Under the pieces are notes generated by a model. The model was not told where the DNA came from, searched no databases, and saw only the letters and a list, made by a program, of their open reading frames with translations. Source: Gnetum montanum (Eukaryota; Streptophyta; Gnetopsida; Gnetales; Gnetaceae). From it: 64,000 nucleotides of DNA. The stretch spans positions 94,791 through 158,790 of the forward strand of contig MNCI01007731.1 of the NCBI GenBank assembly GCA_015680685.1, read 5' to 3'. A program made the position numbers and the translations under genes. Every line of letters begins with the position of its first letter. Position 1 is the stretch's first letter. Of this stretch, positions 10,440 to 22,695 are shown piece by piece.

Positions 10440-12963
10440 TGGTTAGTCTTCGAACCACTCAAATGAGGAGCCAACTATAAGTTAACAACCTTTGTGATAT
10501 TTCTTTATTGAGGCTAGGCTGGAATTTTGCCTTGCATTGATGGAGCCAGTGGCAACTGAGTTGAGGGTGGAGGTATAGATGCAGAAGGATGAGGAGGATA
10601 AAATGGAAATGGGGACTCCCCTCTTTGAGATTATGTTCTATAGTACTCAAGAGCATAGTAGTAGTGTTAGAAAGAGGCATGACTGAAAGAGTTACACGGA
10701 GAAATCAGCTGCTAAACATAGTACCCATATGGATTTGGCTATTAGTAAGGCTACTGTTGCCTTGGTGATGGCATCCTCCATGACTATGGTCATTGCCACT
10801 GCTGGTACTACTTATGAGGTTGAGGTGGAGCTCCACTTAGATAATAAGCTTGTTGTTGGTGGAATTGCTTGTAGTTGTCTTGAGGATAAGGAAATCTCCT
10901 GGGTGCTTGCCTTTTTTCCAATCTAGGATTCAGCACATACACCCTAGATTCTTATAAGTGTCACACAACTAGACAACATCCCTTATGATACTCCTATGAG
11001 CCAATGTCATACCCATCATCATCATCTATTTCAGAATCCGCAAGCTCTTCAATAGCAAGAGTTATTTCCTTCTCTACATTTAGCTTACTTCATTCTCCTT
11101 TGGTCACAACTACTACCTTGCTCTTTGGACTCTTTTGCAATTCTAAGTGTAGTTTGAAACTTCTCATCCAAAGAGTCCCACACTTTGTCCACCTTGGTCA
11201 ATATATTGGAAATAGATTCTTGTATTGACAAGGTTTTATGTTACACCACTTCATCAAGTGGTGCCTCCTCCTCATTATCACAAAATCTAACCTCCCTTGT
11301 ACACATGGAAGGGTCCCAAATGTACTTATCTACACTTTTCCTTTTACTTAACTCTCCTTCTTCTTTAGCCACCTACTCAATACATCTTTAGATCTAATGG
11401 GCTTTTAGTTTTGAAAGTCTCCCTTGGGCATACACCCCAAGAGTTCTTCTCATTTCTTTTCTAAGCCCATCTATGATATGGTAGAGCTGCTTCCTTTGAG
11501 AAAAGCCATGTCCTAGGCATCTATGTAACAGAGAGTAATATCTATCCATGGTTACATCCAAGGATTCATGTATTCCTTACTTCCATCCTTGGATCTACTT
11601 CCTTAGATTAGACACTCAAGAGTATGTTTGATACCTGTCATTGAAGATCTTAAGCATCGTACTCTATTATTTGATTGATTTCTGCTCTAAATATTGGTAC
11701 CAACTTTTAACCTCCTTGATGAGTGTCCTAGAAAATAGCGTTAATTTTTATCATTCATTCTCAATGTTTTGTAAGGCACATGGATTGTGAAAGGCTTGAA
11801 GATGATTTTGTGGATCAAAATTGTATCCGACTTCAAACTTTGGGATATTGTTCATGTTTAACCATTTAATTCAATTGTATTTCACATGCCTTGTTGGAAT
11901 CCTCATGGCCTTTGCAATGTTTAGCATATTTTTAGTTGTAAGGAAAGGCTCATCATAGTCATAGCCCTTGTAATGATGTCCTCTATTGTTCCTTTGCAAT
12001 GATGGTGGGCTTCCCTTGATTGCCCACGTTCATGGTCTAAACTGTTTCAGCAAGGTTTTCGATCATCTCTATCCCATTGATCACCTCCATCACGATCTTT
12101 TCCTTTGCAACTTTAATCAGAGTTGGAGGAGGAAAATGATGGGAATGAAAAAGGTGAAAAGGAAGGAGGACTAGTAGTAGAATAATGTCTGCTACTCCCT
12201 CTTCTTTGGTCATAGCGCCGATCACCATGTTGATCTTTATCATGGTGCTTATCATTGTTCCTACCTTAACTCCCTCCTTTGGAGCCCCCAAGGTTTTGGA
12301 ACCCATTCTTCCTTGAACCAAGGTTGTTTACAGTTCATTGTAAATTCTTGTTAAGGGCCCCTTCATCAAAGAGAAGGGGAGGAGAGTTAGTGTTTTGAGA
12401 ATGCCCAGAGAAGGGATTTTCTCCTTCCTTTTTCCCTAGTAGAAACAAGGGGTTTGTGAACCGCTTACTCTTCAATGGCTCGTAGTGCATCTCCATCTAT
12501 CGATCTTTACTCTATTGTGTATCTGTGGGGTGATAATCCTGGTAGTCATGATCTTGCATAGCATACTTAGCATTGAGCCCCCGAATTCTCAATCTCATGA
12601 GATTATTGAGTAGTATTGTAAGAACTGATCAATCGAGCAACAACACAATGTTTCCATCCATGTCCCTCCATCGCATCTATTCATTCTAGTGTAGGATGAA
12701 GGTGAAGTCAGGAATATACTCATCTAGATGATTATAAATCACTTTGCACTGTTTAGGCACAACTAGTTTTGGGCTTTCTTCCCTTTGATCAGAAGTGTGC
12801 TCAAACAACGATAGAGACTTCCCTATGAGAAGAAGCGATATCAATGTTAAAGAAAATAGTGTGCTTATATTACTATCTTGCCTAATGATTTCAACTTTAG
12901 AGTTCGTTACAACATCATTATATAATTTTACTAACTTCTAGGTAGCACACGTAGCTAACTAAT
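10440..12963 (-). pseudogene. Ty3/gypsy gag, heavily decayed
   Basis: The minus strand downstream of the primer-binding site shows words shared with the gag of the inner element (PDFTFILH, EQMRWRDMDGNIVL against NFTFVLH, EQMCWRDLQGNVVL). Near 10,600 there is a proline-rich stretch matching the P-rich end of the inner gag. Frames change often. It meets the oppositely oriented pol remnant at about 10.31-10.44 kb. Confidence 0.6.
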
Positions 12964-12983
12964 GTCCCCAGCAATGGTGCCAA
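12964..12983 (-). promoter_or_regulatory. Retroelement primer-binding site
   Basis: Minus-strand TTGGCACCATTGCTGGGGAC directly after the LTR end. It differs by two bases from the site of the inner element at 20,044. Sites of this TGGCRCCRTTGCCGGGG type are common in plant Ty3 elements. Confidence 0.75.
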
Positions 12984-13783
12984 TGATGAGCAACACGTAG
13001 CCCTTATACCCAACCATATAAATCACTAGAGTTCATTAAGCGATCCGATCGAATTTTGCAAACTTTAGCTCTCTAAGTACACTTTTCCTAGGTAATGAAT
13101 CTCAAAGACATTATTGTTGTCTTCCCCAATTCTGCTTGTAAGGTGTAATGGTATGGTTAAGTGTAAGTGAGACATATGATTTTTATCATTTTTATGTTTT
13201 TTTATTTAATTTACTTAAATGCTTAAGATAAAGTAATTAAATGTTTGATTAATCTAATAAATAATTAATGCCTTAACTAATCCTAATACAAGTATCCGTT
13301 TCCATCTTCCATACATATCCTGAACATGTTGCAATGCTACTAGGTTACCAAGCATAAGTGCTATTGAGATTATCAAGTGTTAACGTATGTTCAAGATGGT
13401 TGTACTTGTGTGTATTAATTATTTGCTATGAATTAATTACCTAAATCCTTGAACATAAATTGCATGAAGAATAAATGCATTAAAGTAAATCTTGAGCTAG
13501 GTCCAACTGGTGCAAGGTTTATGAAGAAAGTTCATCTTTATTACCATTCACACCAAGGTGTCCAGGTACATCGATGATCGAATAAATATCTGTACACTTC
13601 TAACAACTATTGCAAGCACTTAGAAAATATTCAAACTTTCGAAGAAACAAAATGCAAAAGTTTGACTAAGATATCAATAAACGAATGCCATAAATGCAAC
13701 AGGTGTGCACATTTATATAGGCAAGACCAAACACTTCGTCGACAAGATCATGTCGATGTAGTCAAACCTGTGAGAACTCATCA
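12984..13783 (-). mobile_element. 5' LTR of a decayed Ty3 element
   Basis: Minus-strand LTR of 800 bp with TGATGAG at 13,783 and CTCATCA at 12,984, against about 800-812 bp for the LTRs of the inner element. Shared landmarks are a TATA box (CCTATATAAATG, about 13,712-13,723), TTTATTCGATC, ATGAACTTTCTTCATAAACC and CTTACACTTAACCATACC. Identity to the inner LTRs is low, so this insertion is older or from another subfamily. Confidence 0.75.
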
Positions 13784-14520
13784 AATTGTTTTGTGGATAA
13801 AATTTGGTAAGTTGGAGTTGGTTGAAGTCAATAATTTAACTTAATAGTTGGCTATATTATAGGATTTAGAATGGTTAAATTTTTTAAAAGGGAGTTTATT
13901 TAATATTATTAAGTATCTACTACAAACCAAGCACGAGTATAAAAATAATAAAAGTAAAAAAAATGTAATTACTTTGAATGTAAAACTCATTTACATACAT
14001 TTATTTTTATGGTAATTTACCTTTTTATATTTTAACCTCAACCAAGTGCATCTTGGTGCTAATTTTAAAATGAAGATAGTATATTTTAATATTAAAGATG
14101 GTACTTAAACAATACTTAAGTACTAAGCTTAAACAATACTTTATTTATTGTATTAATTTTTATGTAGTACTAAGCTATTATCTTGGTTATGACTACTAAG
14201 CTTTTGGCAAACTACTCTCGTTAAAAGTAACTTTGATATTTTTACAAAAAATTATTAAAAATTTATTTAAAAACCGATCTTCTAATTTTTTCCAAATAAT
14301 TGGATAAAGGTGAATGAGGTGTAATTTTTTATCTACATTGAAAGTATCTTTAGTGCAAATCAATGAACTCGGCAGCTAAGCTATGTTAAGTCAATTTTTT
14401 TGAAATAGTGCAGTTAATCACCCTTTAACCATGACCGGTTTTCCTGGTTAAGGCAAAGGTTGCATGTTGCACGGAGCACACCCTGCGTGGACGTGGGAGC
14501 TGCTAGGGAGCCATCATGAA
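13784..14520. other. AT-rich spacer
   Basis: No gene, repeat array or element end could be supported here. Confidence 0.6.
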
Positions 14521-14569
14521 GTTCAGCGATGTGTGTTACAATATGTTGAAATAGACGCCATGACCCTGC

Positions 14570-15097
14570 CTCTTCAAATAACCAGGATCTTGTGATAGTC
14601 CTAGAGTCCCAAGAGGAGTTTGTAGAGTGTAGGATGAAAAAGAATATTTGAAGGATTGCCTGCTAACTCCAGAAAGCAAGCAAAAAAGTGCAGCAATGAT
14701 GGCATGGAAAGCAATTACCAATGGGTCAAGTGAGTCTCAGTCTACAAATGTTAATACAAGGTTGGGGCTCAGCAGACAACAATCTTGCCTAGAGGGTCCA
14801 AGTCTGCTTGCTACATGTCTGGATCCTAAAAATATCCGTCCAAGCTTGCAGGGCATCCTAAATCAAGATTCCCAATAAACTTCTCTTACGGAAAAGGATA
14901 CCATGGAACAGCCACATACAGAAGTTACTCATTCTTCTGTGCAAAAGCATGTGCATCGGAACATTTTATCTGTTGATTCTGGAGACATCCATAAAAATCA
15001 AGCTGATGCCAATCAACATTCCTTGATTACTGCGGCTTCAAGAACAAATCCACCGTATAGACGTACTACTAAGGTTGTTTATAGAAGTGACAACTAG
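14570..15097 (+). pseudogene. Unrecognised gene-like remnant (C-terminal part)
   Basis: One frame stays coherent from about 14,633 to a final stop at 15,097, broken only by TAA at 14,876. It encodes a polar, serine-, glutamine- and lysine-rich peptide (ESKQKSAAMMAWKAITNGSS; DPKNIRPSLQGIL) ending in a basic tail (NPPYRRTTKVVYRSDN). Upstream a stop at 14,630 breaks the frame, though a neighbouring frame continues toward 14,570. Composition is unlike the adjacent AT-rich DNA or any RT, gag or integrase. It may be a host exon or processed gene copy. I do not recognise the family. Confidence 0.4.
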
Positions 15098-15239
15098 AAG
15101 ACACATATGTAAATTATTTACAAACTTTGAAAGTAGTTGAACTCATTAAAACTATTGATCTCCTGATACTGGGAAAAGGTGGCAGTACCTTGTTTTGAAC
15201 TATGCAGTGCCAATATCTAGAGCATTCATTTTACGCAAT

Positions 15240-15869
15240 GTTAAATTTTATGCTGGCCACACCGATCACTCCTTCGGCTGCTCGCCGTAGCGCCATCCTG
15301 CACCGCCTCTGCCTGTGGCCCTCTCACCGGCAACTGCCATCACGCTCACGCTCCGCCGCAGCACACAAGCCCTTCGCCGTCGCCAAACACCTGTTGCCTC
15401 CACTCTTCGTGTGCCGCACTGCTGATTCCTACCTTGTCGTCTACTGCAGAGGTGCCCTGAAAGAAGCTGCAGAAAAACAATAAATTTGGGCCTGAAGATG
15501 ATCGAGCTGCCCCAGAGTCTGACCTTGTCATGGCTGTACGAACTGCGAGAACTTTTCCACGCTGGAACCACTAAAGAAAGACTCCATGCCGCGCCTCGCA
15601 AACTCAGGATAAAAGACTGCAACAAGCAAAAGGAGGTACCAGGTAGCTGGAACGAAAGGTTACCGATCCAATGAGCAAGGGAATCTTCGTACTTGGCCCA
15701 GTAAATAGGACACTGGAAATGAGCAGTGATCAAACTCTGATTCTGTTGGAAATTCACGGGCTTTAATAATTGTACTAAGCTTAGCATTTTGGAAAAGGAT
15801 ACGCAATTTTCTAAATTGGACGTGCCTAACTTTATGGTCTTGGTCCAGCTCGGCCACCACCACCCATCA
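15240..15869. other. GC-richer region of unknown origin
   Basis: 15,260-15,380 is rich in GCCGT/CGCCG words and recalls the GC-rich LTR-like DNA at 36.5 kb. Between 15,490 and 15,850 both strands carry open frames (a minus frame runs 15,949-15,266 across an N). None shows a domain I recognise. Confidence 0.3.
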
Positions 15870-15870
15870 N

Positions 15871-15964
15871 CTCCAAACTCTCCTAAAACAAGTTTTCTTA
15901 AAACGAGTTTTCGAGTTTTCATAGGTATCCGTGTGTCCAAAATTTGCACATCAACATCGGGAGA
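15871..15964 (+). other. LTR-end fragment in reversed orientation between two Ns
   Basis: Between single Ns at 15,870 and 15,965. It reads as the terminal part of the LTR family in + orientation (CCTAAAACAAG, then GTGTCCAAAATTTGCACATC, then AACA), whereas the LTR continuing at 15,966 is in minus orientation. This is probably a small misplaced or flipped contig. Confidence 0.6.
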
Positions 15965-15965
15965 N

Positions 15966-17107
15966 ACTATCGCCTAGTACACGAAACCGGGAATAGTCCC
16001 ACGTGTAAGTATTATGTGACAACAACAATAAAAATAATATTTTAAACAAAATATTAAAAACTTAAATTTAATAATAGTATTAAAAAATTAAATAATTTGT
16101 GCAATTTAAAAAAAAGTACAATAATGCAAATCTGCTGCCACTAAGGAGAACCTTCTCACACTGTCTGCCCCCGTTGATAGTGGCTGCTTCTGTAGAGAAG
16201 ACCGACGCCTGCAGCACCTGTGCCGCGAGCCATGCACCACTCTTTGCCGTTGCGAGTAGGGGCTGCTGCGAGCGCCACCGGGTCGCCTAGAGAAGGGACG
16301 TTAACCTTGTGGCACCATTGGAATTTTGTCTTGGATTTTCTTCATGCAGTATTTGCTGATCTTGCATTGCTTTTTACATTTCGAATTTTTAATCCAAAAC
16401 CAAAGATATATGCATTTAGAGGCCATTCACATCTTCCATGGGCTGTTTGTAAGAAAAATCAATTTTGTTTCTCTCCATTATTTCTGCTTCCCTTTTGTGG
16501 TATATTGTGTTTGTTGGTAGTAAAGCTTTTGTTGTTCTTCTATGTATGTGCAAAGTCTTTTTGTTATGCTTTCTATTTATAAGTAGAGTTTTTCAACTAT
16601 TCATATTCCAAAAGCTTTCATCTTTTCTATAAAAACCTTTCTCAAAAACATTCTTCTCCTTTTTTCCAAACCTTGATGGATAAATCATTTTTCAAGTATG
16701 TTTTTATTTATTCATATTTTTGATTTTACCTCTAACATTCTCTACAATAATTCCAAAATTTTGCACCTGTTAATGTTGAGTTATGTAGGTACTCAGTAAG
16801 ACCCTAAAACTTTAAATTACTTTAAAAGGAACAAGCATTGTTGAGTTGAGAGTGTGTAGTCTCTTATGCAAGGGTTGCTATGTGGAAGCCATCGTCTTAT
16901 GATATTTGTAAAAGTTGAAAAGTTTCTTTTTTGTTTATCTTTCTTTTTCCTCTCACTCCATTTTACAAGTTTTATTTCCCTCTTATTTCATTGTGCATGT
17001 TTTTTGTTGAATTAGATCGATGCATTTTGACTACTTTGCAACTATAATAATCTACATGTACGTAGATTATGGCCCCATGCCTAGCATGGGTGAGGTTGGC
17101 CTCAACA
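15966..17107 (-). mobile_element. 3' LTR of the outer Ty3 element
   Basis: Begins on the minus strand with TGTTGAGGCCAACC at 17,107 and runs down to the N at 15,965, where the true 3' end is lost. 15,966-16,290 matches 36,220-36,645. 16,293-17,107 matches 42,786-43,603. The right end is followed by a G-rich polypurine tract and then by the 3' part of a minus-strand Ty3 pol, which fixes orientation and role. Confidence 0.7.
16574..16583 (-). promoter_or_regulatory. LTR TATA box (minus strand)
   Basis: Minus-strand CTTATAAATA inside the LTR. The copy at about 43,060 has the same motif. Confidence 0.45.
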
Positions 17108-17124
17108 CTTAGCCCCCAAACTAC
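17108..17124 (-). promoter_or_regulatory. Polypurine tract of the outer Ty3 element
   Basis: Minus strand GTAGTTTGGGGGCTAAG directly before TGTTGAGG. Plus-strand priming site by position and composition. Confidence 0.65.
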
Positions 17125-18403
17125 AAATTGCATGCAAGTGCAAGGATAGCAAAACCATAAAAAAATTTTGAATGAAAATGCAATAGATAAAAAAAAACAT
17201 CACAAAATAGGAAATGCAAACTTGAAAGTAAACTACGACGTTCTAAACATGATCAATATAATCAAATAATCAAAAGAGACACCGGCTGGGCCATCCAAAC
17301 CACCATTAAAATCTAAATATAATTTATTATTATTTTAACTACTCAGATCTATAGATATATATATAAAATTATATATATATGTAAATATATAATTAAACTC
17401 TTATTCTCAATATTCTCATAAGGCAACAGTAAAAGTATACAGACTATTCTAAGCATAAGAGTTATACAGAACTTAATGATGAGGACAAACTAAAGTTCAT
17501 GTTAGATCGTAGTAAGCCACAACTTTCAGATTTTTTGGGTCTTTTTTTTTAAAACATAAATTCAAAAGGGGAAATGGAGGTTAGGGTGAGGATTGCTGTC
17601 GGACCCCATCACGCTCAAGAACTTATTACACTGCCAACGAACATGGTCCTTATTTTTTTTTATTTTTTATTTTTAAAGAAACTTTGCTCAAGGTGTACTT
17701 CATTCTTGAGGTAGGAATTCCAACACGAGTCTGGCTGATTAGCTGCACTGCCAAAGAACATGGTCTTTGCAGAAACTTTGTCCATGGTGCAATTCAACCC
17801 TCATGTATGTGCCTTTTTTATTACTATTTAATGGCATCATAGCAAGTTTCCTAGGTGGCCAAGGAGTCTCAAGTAGAAATGAACACACTTCACCTTGTTG
17901 TTCATAGGATAACCATGGATCATCTCACCTAAGGGCTAGGGTTTATGAGAGAAAAGGATAGAATTTTCCATGGTCACCTATTGATTATAACTAACCACTC
18001 TCTAATATCACATATCCTACACTCACATGATCATGATGATAACATGATAAGTTTGTATAAATCCAATGCTCCATAATCTAACAAAACAAAAGAACTAAAA
18101 CCTTGGATCAATTGGAAAGAGTTATAGTATTATTGAAATATAAAATATAAAGCGGATTTTTATAGCATTATTGAAATATAACATTAGAGTAATAGTAAAT
18201 TATATTATACTTACATTATTTTCCAATGGTGTTAAGATGACCCAATGTCTAGTAACTCAAATTACAAATGATTATTAAAATCATATGGAGAACACAATAA
18301 TCAAATCAATATGCTAAGAAAGAAATAATGAAAATTCAGGCAAAACATGAAAACAGAACTATGTACATATGAAATGCAAAGAAAAGAGGAAGAAAACATA
18401 CAA
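17125..18403 (-). mobile_element. 3' non-coding part of the outer Ty3 element
   Basis: AT-rich DNA between the integrase end and the polypurine tract. The last 290 bases correspond to 1-254. A short imperfect repeat is present (CTGCCAAAGAACATGGTC at about 17,750, CTGCCAACGAACATGGTC at about 17,630). No gene seen. Confidence 0.55.
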
Positions 18404-18823
18404 CTAAGAATCTACCAAGTGCCCATGTGGGGTACCCAAGTAGAAATGTTTCAAATGAAATTCATTAAAATTCCTATTCAACCTATGTCCTTGCAAATTA
18501 GCAATCTTGAACACATTTGGGGCAGTGATGTCTACAATTTGAAATGAACCTGACCACATAGGTGAAAACTTAGTTTGAGGGCTAGTTTGACCAGACGCTC
18601 TATCTCTCTTAAGGACTAGGTCACCTAGTTGAAAACTTTTAGCTGCATATTTCTTATCGAACCATCTCTTGACAATTTGTTGATGACCACACATATTTTT
18701 GATTACTTTAACCCTTTTAAGCTCTAGGTTCAAAATGTTACATGCTTGTGATATTAGATGCTCATTAGTTGGTAAGTAGTCCAAGAAGAATTGATATGTA
18801 GGAATTTGTAAATTAATTGGCAA
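18404..18823 (-). pseudogene. Outer Ty3 integrase, C-terminal domain
   Basis: A single open frame with the Ty3 integrase tail: KYAAKSFQLGDLVLKRDRAS, then SGSFQIVDITAPNVFKIANL and NFNEFHLKHFYLG. This matches the L-x-x-G-D-L-V-L and W-x-G-P-F pattern, although P is replaced by S. It is separated by a stop from the catalytic core just upstream. No chromodomain is seen after it. Confidence 0.8.
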
Positions 18824-18832
18824 TATGGGTTC

Positions 18833-19231
18833 CTATTCGTACACTAAATCATATGGTGTAGTCTTGATCGATTCTTTGTAATGAATCCTATCAGCCCAAA
18901 CTGCCCCTTTTAGTTGTTCATGCCAAGTTTGTGGCTTTTGGGCTACCATTTTCTTAATCCCATATAATATAATTTTTTTGGAAGATTTAACCAAACCATT
19001 ACCTTGTGGGTAATATTCAATTACTGCCTTGAAAATGATGTTATGGTCTCTAGCCCAAATTGTAAACTCTATGGAAATGAAGGCAGGCCCATTATCAACT
19101 ATTAAAGCATAAGGATAACCATATCTTGAGATTATATCATTTTCTAAGAAGCGAAGAACCTCACGAGATGATGCAGTTTTGGTTGTTTTCGCCTCTAACC
19201 AACGTGTGCAATAATTAGTGGCTATCGAAAT
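18833..19231 (-). pseudogene. Outer Ty3 integrase, core (part 3' of the insertion)
   Basis: Starts at the target site of the inner element and reads IATNYCTRWLEAK, VDNGPAFISIEF (second catalytic Asp) and YYPQGNGLVKSSKK. The last word should contain the catalytic Glu (usual form NGQAEASN). Here it is Lys, so the D-D-E triad is broken. The first half of the same core lies 11.2 kb away at 30,438-30,530. Confidence 0.9.
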
Positions 19232-20043
19232 TGATGGGATGCGATATCGCATGGGCTGCGATATCACGTCGTCCCCTGTGATATCGCGTACGTGATATCG
19301 CAGTGCGCTGCCAAGTCTATAAATAAGAGGCAGCACTTCCTTGTTTCTCATCCTAGGTTTAGACCATAGTAAAACTCTAGCAGTTTGGTCCCTCCAAAGA
19401 TAGATTAATTTCCATGTGCCCGTAGTAGGAGCTCCAAAGTGAACTGATCTTTATTCGAGCAGACATTGTACCTGAATACAAGTTTGTGTACGGCAATAAA
19501 AATGAACTTCTTGGATAAACCTTGCAGTGCATGGAATAGGCTAATTAGGACTTTTATTTATTGTTATTTATTATTTATCATTTACATTCGTTATTAGTGA
19601 TTAATCTTTCTCAAACCTTCTCTCCTAGTTAAGTGCCTCAGTACGACCGCTTTGAGCATGCGCATTACGCGTGGTGATCTCAGCAACAATTAGTGTTTGG
19701 TAACCATGGTTGCATCGGTTCAGGGTGTGAATGGTAAGTGGGAACAAATGCTTACACTAGGTTAATTCAAACTTAGTTAGTTAATTAAAGTTAGTAATTA
19801 GACTCTTCAACCCTTCACCTCACTAGCATAGGAAATAAAACAAAAAAGACATAAAAATCATATACCTCGGACTTACTTAACCATACAACATGACAAATAC
19901 AAGTAAGTTTGGGAAGACAACAAATAATTAACCTTAAGTGTTCCATAAGGCGTGTAGGCACTTAGTCTGCGGAGTTCGACCGAATCGCACGTGTTACGCT
20001 TATATTCGTATGGTTGAGTGTAGGGGTATCTCGCCACTCATCA
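19232..20043 (+). mobile_element. 5' LTR of the inner Ty3 element
   Basis: TGATGGGATG...CACTCATCA. The first 70 bases hold four GATATC palindromes (from 19,241, 19,258, 19,278 and 19,292). TATA box CTATAAATA at about 19,317. Followed at once by the primer-binding site. Confidence 0.92.
19316..19325 (+). promoter_or_regulatory. TATA box of the inner LTR
   Basis: TCTATAAATAAG context, kept unchanged in the 3' LTR (near 29,704). Confidence 0.6.
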
Positions 20044-20063
20044 TTGGCACCATTGCCGAGGAC
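20044..20063 (+). promoter_or_regulatory. Primer-binding site of the inner Ty3 element
   Basis: TTGGCACCATTGCCGAGGAC directly after the LTR terminus. Same type as 12,964-12,983. Confidence 0.8.
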
Positions 20064-20186
20064 TAAGTGTTTGTGCGCTAAGTAGAACATAAGAGATCAT
20101 TCACATCGTTGGGAGCTTAAATGAACCTTAAGGTTAATTAAATGAAAAATTAAATAACAGTTATATAGCACACCAAATAAGACACA

Positions 20187-22690
20187 ATGTCTTCTTCTTC
20201 TTCTCATAAGAGCAATACACCACCTAGGGATCATACAAAGAACAATCGGCAATCTAAAATACATAACCTAAATTCTCCAGTACCTCAACAATATAAGGTG
20301 GTATATACTCATCCCAATGAGTATATACCTAATTTTACTTTTGTCCTCCATCAGGATGAACAGATGTGTTGGAGAGACTTGCAAGGTAACGTTGTGTTAC
20401 CTCCAGATCGGTTGGTCCCAAACATGCTTATTCATGCTCTTGCACAAATAGGCATGACACAGCTCTATGTTGAATACATTATATGAGATTTTGACATGAG
20501 GGATTACAATCCCGCAGCCGCACAACGTATGAGGGACTCAAGGCAGGAGAGCCAACATACACTGTTGAAGGGCAAAGAGGTCCCACACGTCCTAAGTGAA
20601 GTTGGAGATGGTGAACCACTTATAACGGGTTCTCTATCAAAAGATGTTTCCCCTCCTAAAACTAGTGAGGAGGTGGGGTATCAGAACCTACGCTCCACAA
20701 TACACAACCCTGTTTATGATCCCCGTGAATGCCGATTGCTTACTGTGGGAACAGAAACACATGACAAGGATAGGCACTCAATCATCATCACGATCAGGGC
20801 TGAAGCCACAGAAGAAAAGGTAAGGAACATTGTCATGGCGATGGTTCTTCTTCTTCTCCCCCTTCATCACATCATTCACCCTCTCCTTCCACAGCTGCGC
20901 GTAGTCATAAAGAGCCTAACAGTGAGGATAGAGGCAGGAAAAATGAAAGACCTCGATGAGAGAGTTGAGAGAGAGAGGATAAGGGCATGAACGAAGGAAA
21001 AGTAGGGAACAGCGTAGACATCATAGATGTCATGAAAGAGATGATCATGGCAAACCCCTACTTTCCACCCGAAGCATGCTAAATATCACGGAGGTAGTGA
21101 GAATCCCAAAAAGGCATTTAAAAGATAGTTGGATCAAGCACTTAAACATGAATAACATCCCACGCTTTGAAGGGGGATACAATACGGATCTGCAGAATCA
21201 TTTACAGGCATTCCACAATGCCTATGCCTTGCAAAACATAGAAAATGAGTGGCAGAAACAAAAGTTGTTTCCCAGGATACTCATAAAGGAAGCAGAGAGT
21301 TGGTACCAGTCCGTAGAGTTGGAAACCATCAGGAGGTGGAATACGATGTTAGAACTCTTCAACGATAAATACCAAATGTACTCCAGAGTGTCTAACTTGC
21401 GTAAGTAGATCCAAGGATGGAAGCAAGGAAATCACGAACCCTTGGATGCTGCCATGGGCCGATACTATGCATTGTTACATTGTTGCCCGGGCCATGATTA
21501 CGCACAACAGGATCAACTTTACCACATTGTAGATGGGCTAAGGTATGAAACAAGGAGAACCCTTGGGACTTCTGCCCAAGGGAGACTATAAGAACTTAGA
21601 TCCCATGAGGTTCACAGGTTGTTGGAACAAGTAACCAAAGAAGAAGGGGAGCTACGAAAAAGGGAGAGCGTGGAAGAATACAACCACGATCCTTCCCTCT
21701 GAAAGAGGGAAGTGAGATTTTGCGATGAAGAGGATGATTCACCACTCGAAGAGTTGGTGAACAAACAAAGCTTGCCACTTCAGAAGCTAACAACGGAAGT
21801 GGTAGCTAAGGTAGATGAAGTATGGAGCTCCTTAGACAATAAAATTAAAACTATCTTAAAGATTGTAGAGGAGTCTAAGAAGGAACGAAGTAGTGGTAAA
21901 GATAAGAAAAAGTGGAGAGATTCAGGCCCTGCACGTGACAAGGGTAAGGGGAAAATAACTATCTCCGATGAGGTTGCAGATTCGAACACAGACGATGATG
22001 GTAGATGTGAGGACTGCCAATATGACCATCCTAAGGAATGTTATTCAGTCATCTCACATCTACAAGAGTCTAGGATGTATGCACTCAACCCGAGACTTAA
22101 CAAACGGTAGACACCCCGAAGGTTACCTTATCCCCACGGTAACCCAAGATAGTTCCACCAACTATTAACGTACTATCCAAGTGGAACTCCACCACAACCC
22201 ATCGAACAACATCAGTAGTGGAAATACCCACAGTCATGGGGGATGCCACTACCTAAACAACAGTACCCTTACTGGTAGCTAGATCCATATGGATACTACA
22301 TGCAGCAACTGATTTCTCCAAGTGACTTCATGGGTCACACAACTCTCCAACATCACTAGCAAGTTTGGGAGTACTTTAGAAGGACTCCTTCTCCTCCGGG
22401 AGGTGCTCCATGCCATCCTCCAAATCCTTCTACCTCTCTTCCACTAGTAGTTCCCATATCTCCTGCTCCAACAATGTAAGGGGAACTCCCTACTCAACCG
22501 TAGCAACGTAACGCTACGAGAGCTATAAACATTCAACCCGCTGTTGGTTCTGAAAACCATAAAAAGAGAAGACATTTCTTCAAAACCAAAAGCCTAGACA
22601 AGCTCTCACAACCACAAGCGGTTGAACCTGTGAATACTCCTCCAACATATAAGGCTTTGGAGCTCCCTTCAAACAAAAACTAGAGCTCAA
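20187..22690 (+). pseudogene. Inner Ty3 gag, broken
   Basis: Begins at ATG 20,187 with a serine-rich start (MSSSSSHKSNTPP). A TGA at 20,484 interrupts the same frame, which resumes at 20,496. After a frameshift near 20,780 the capsid-like core appears at 21,076-21,408 (NMNNIPRFEGGYNTDLQNHL, EWQKQKLFPRILIKEAESWY, NTMLELFNDKY), then stops at 21,406 and 21,588. 21,712-22,110 is charged and lysine-rich and ends in CEDCQYDHPKEC, a zinc-knuckle-like C-x2-C-x3-H-x3-C with tighter spacing than the usual CCHC. A proline/glutamine-rich tail follows. Most stops could come from C-to-T changes. Confidence 0.8.
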
Positions 22691-22695
22691 CATAG

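Noticed and set aside
15266-15949. 227-codon minus-strand ORF as a gene
   Set aside because: It spans an N and an LTR fragment in GC-rich DNA and shows no domain.
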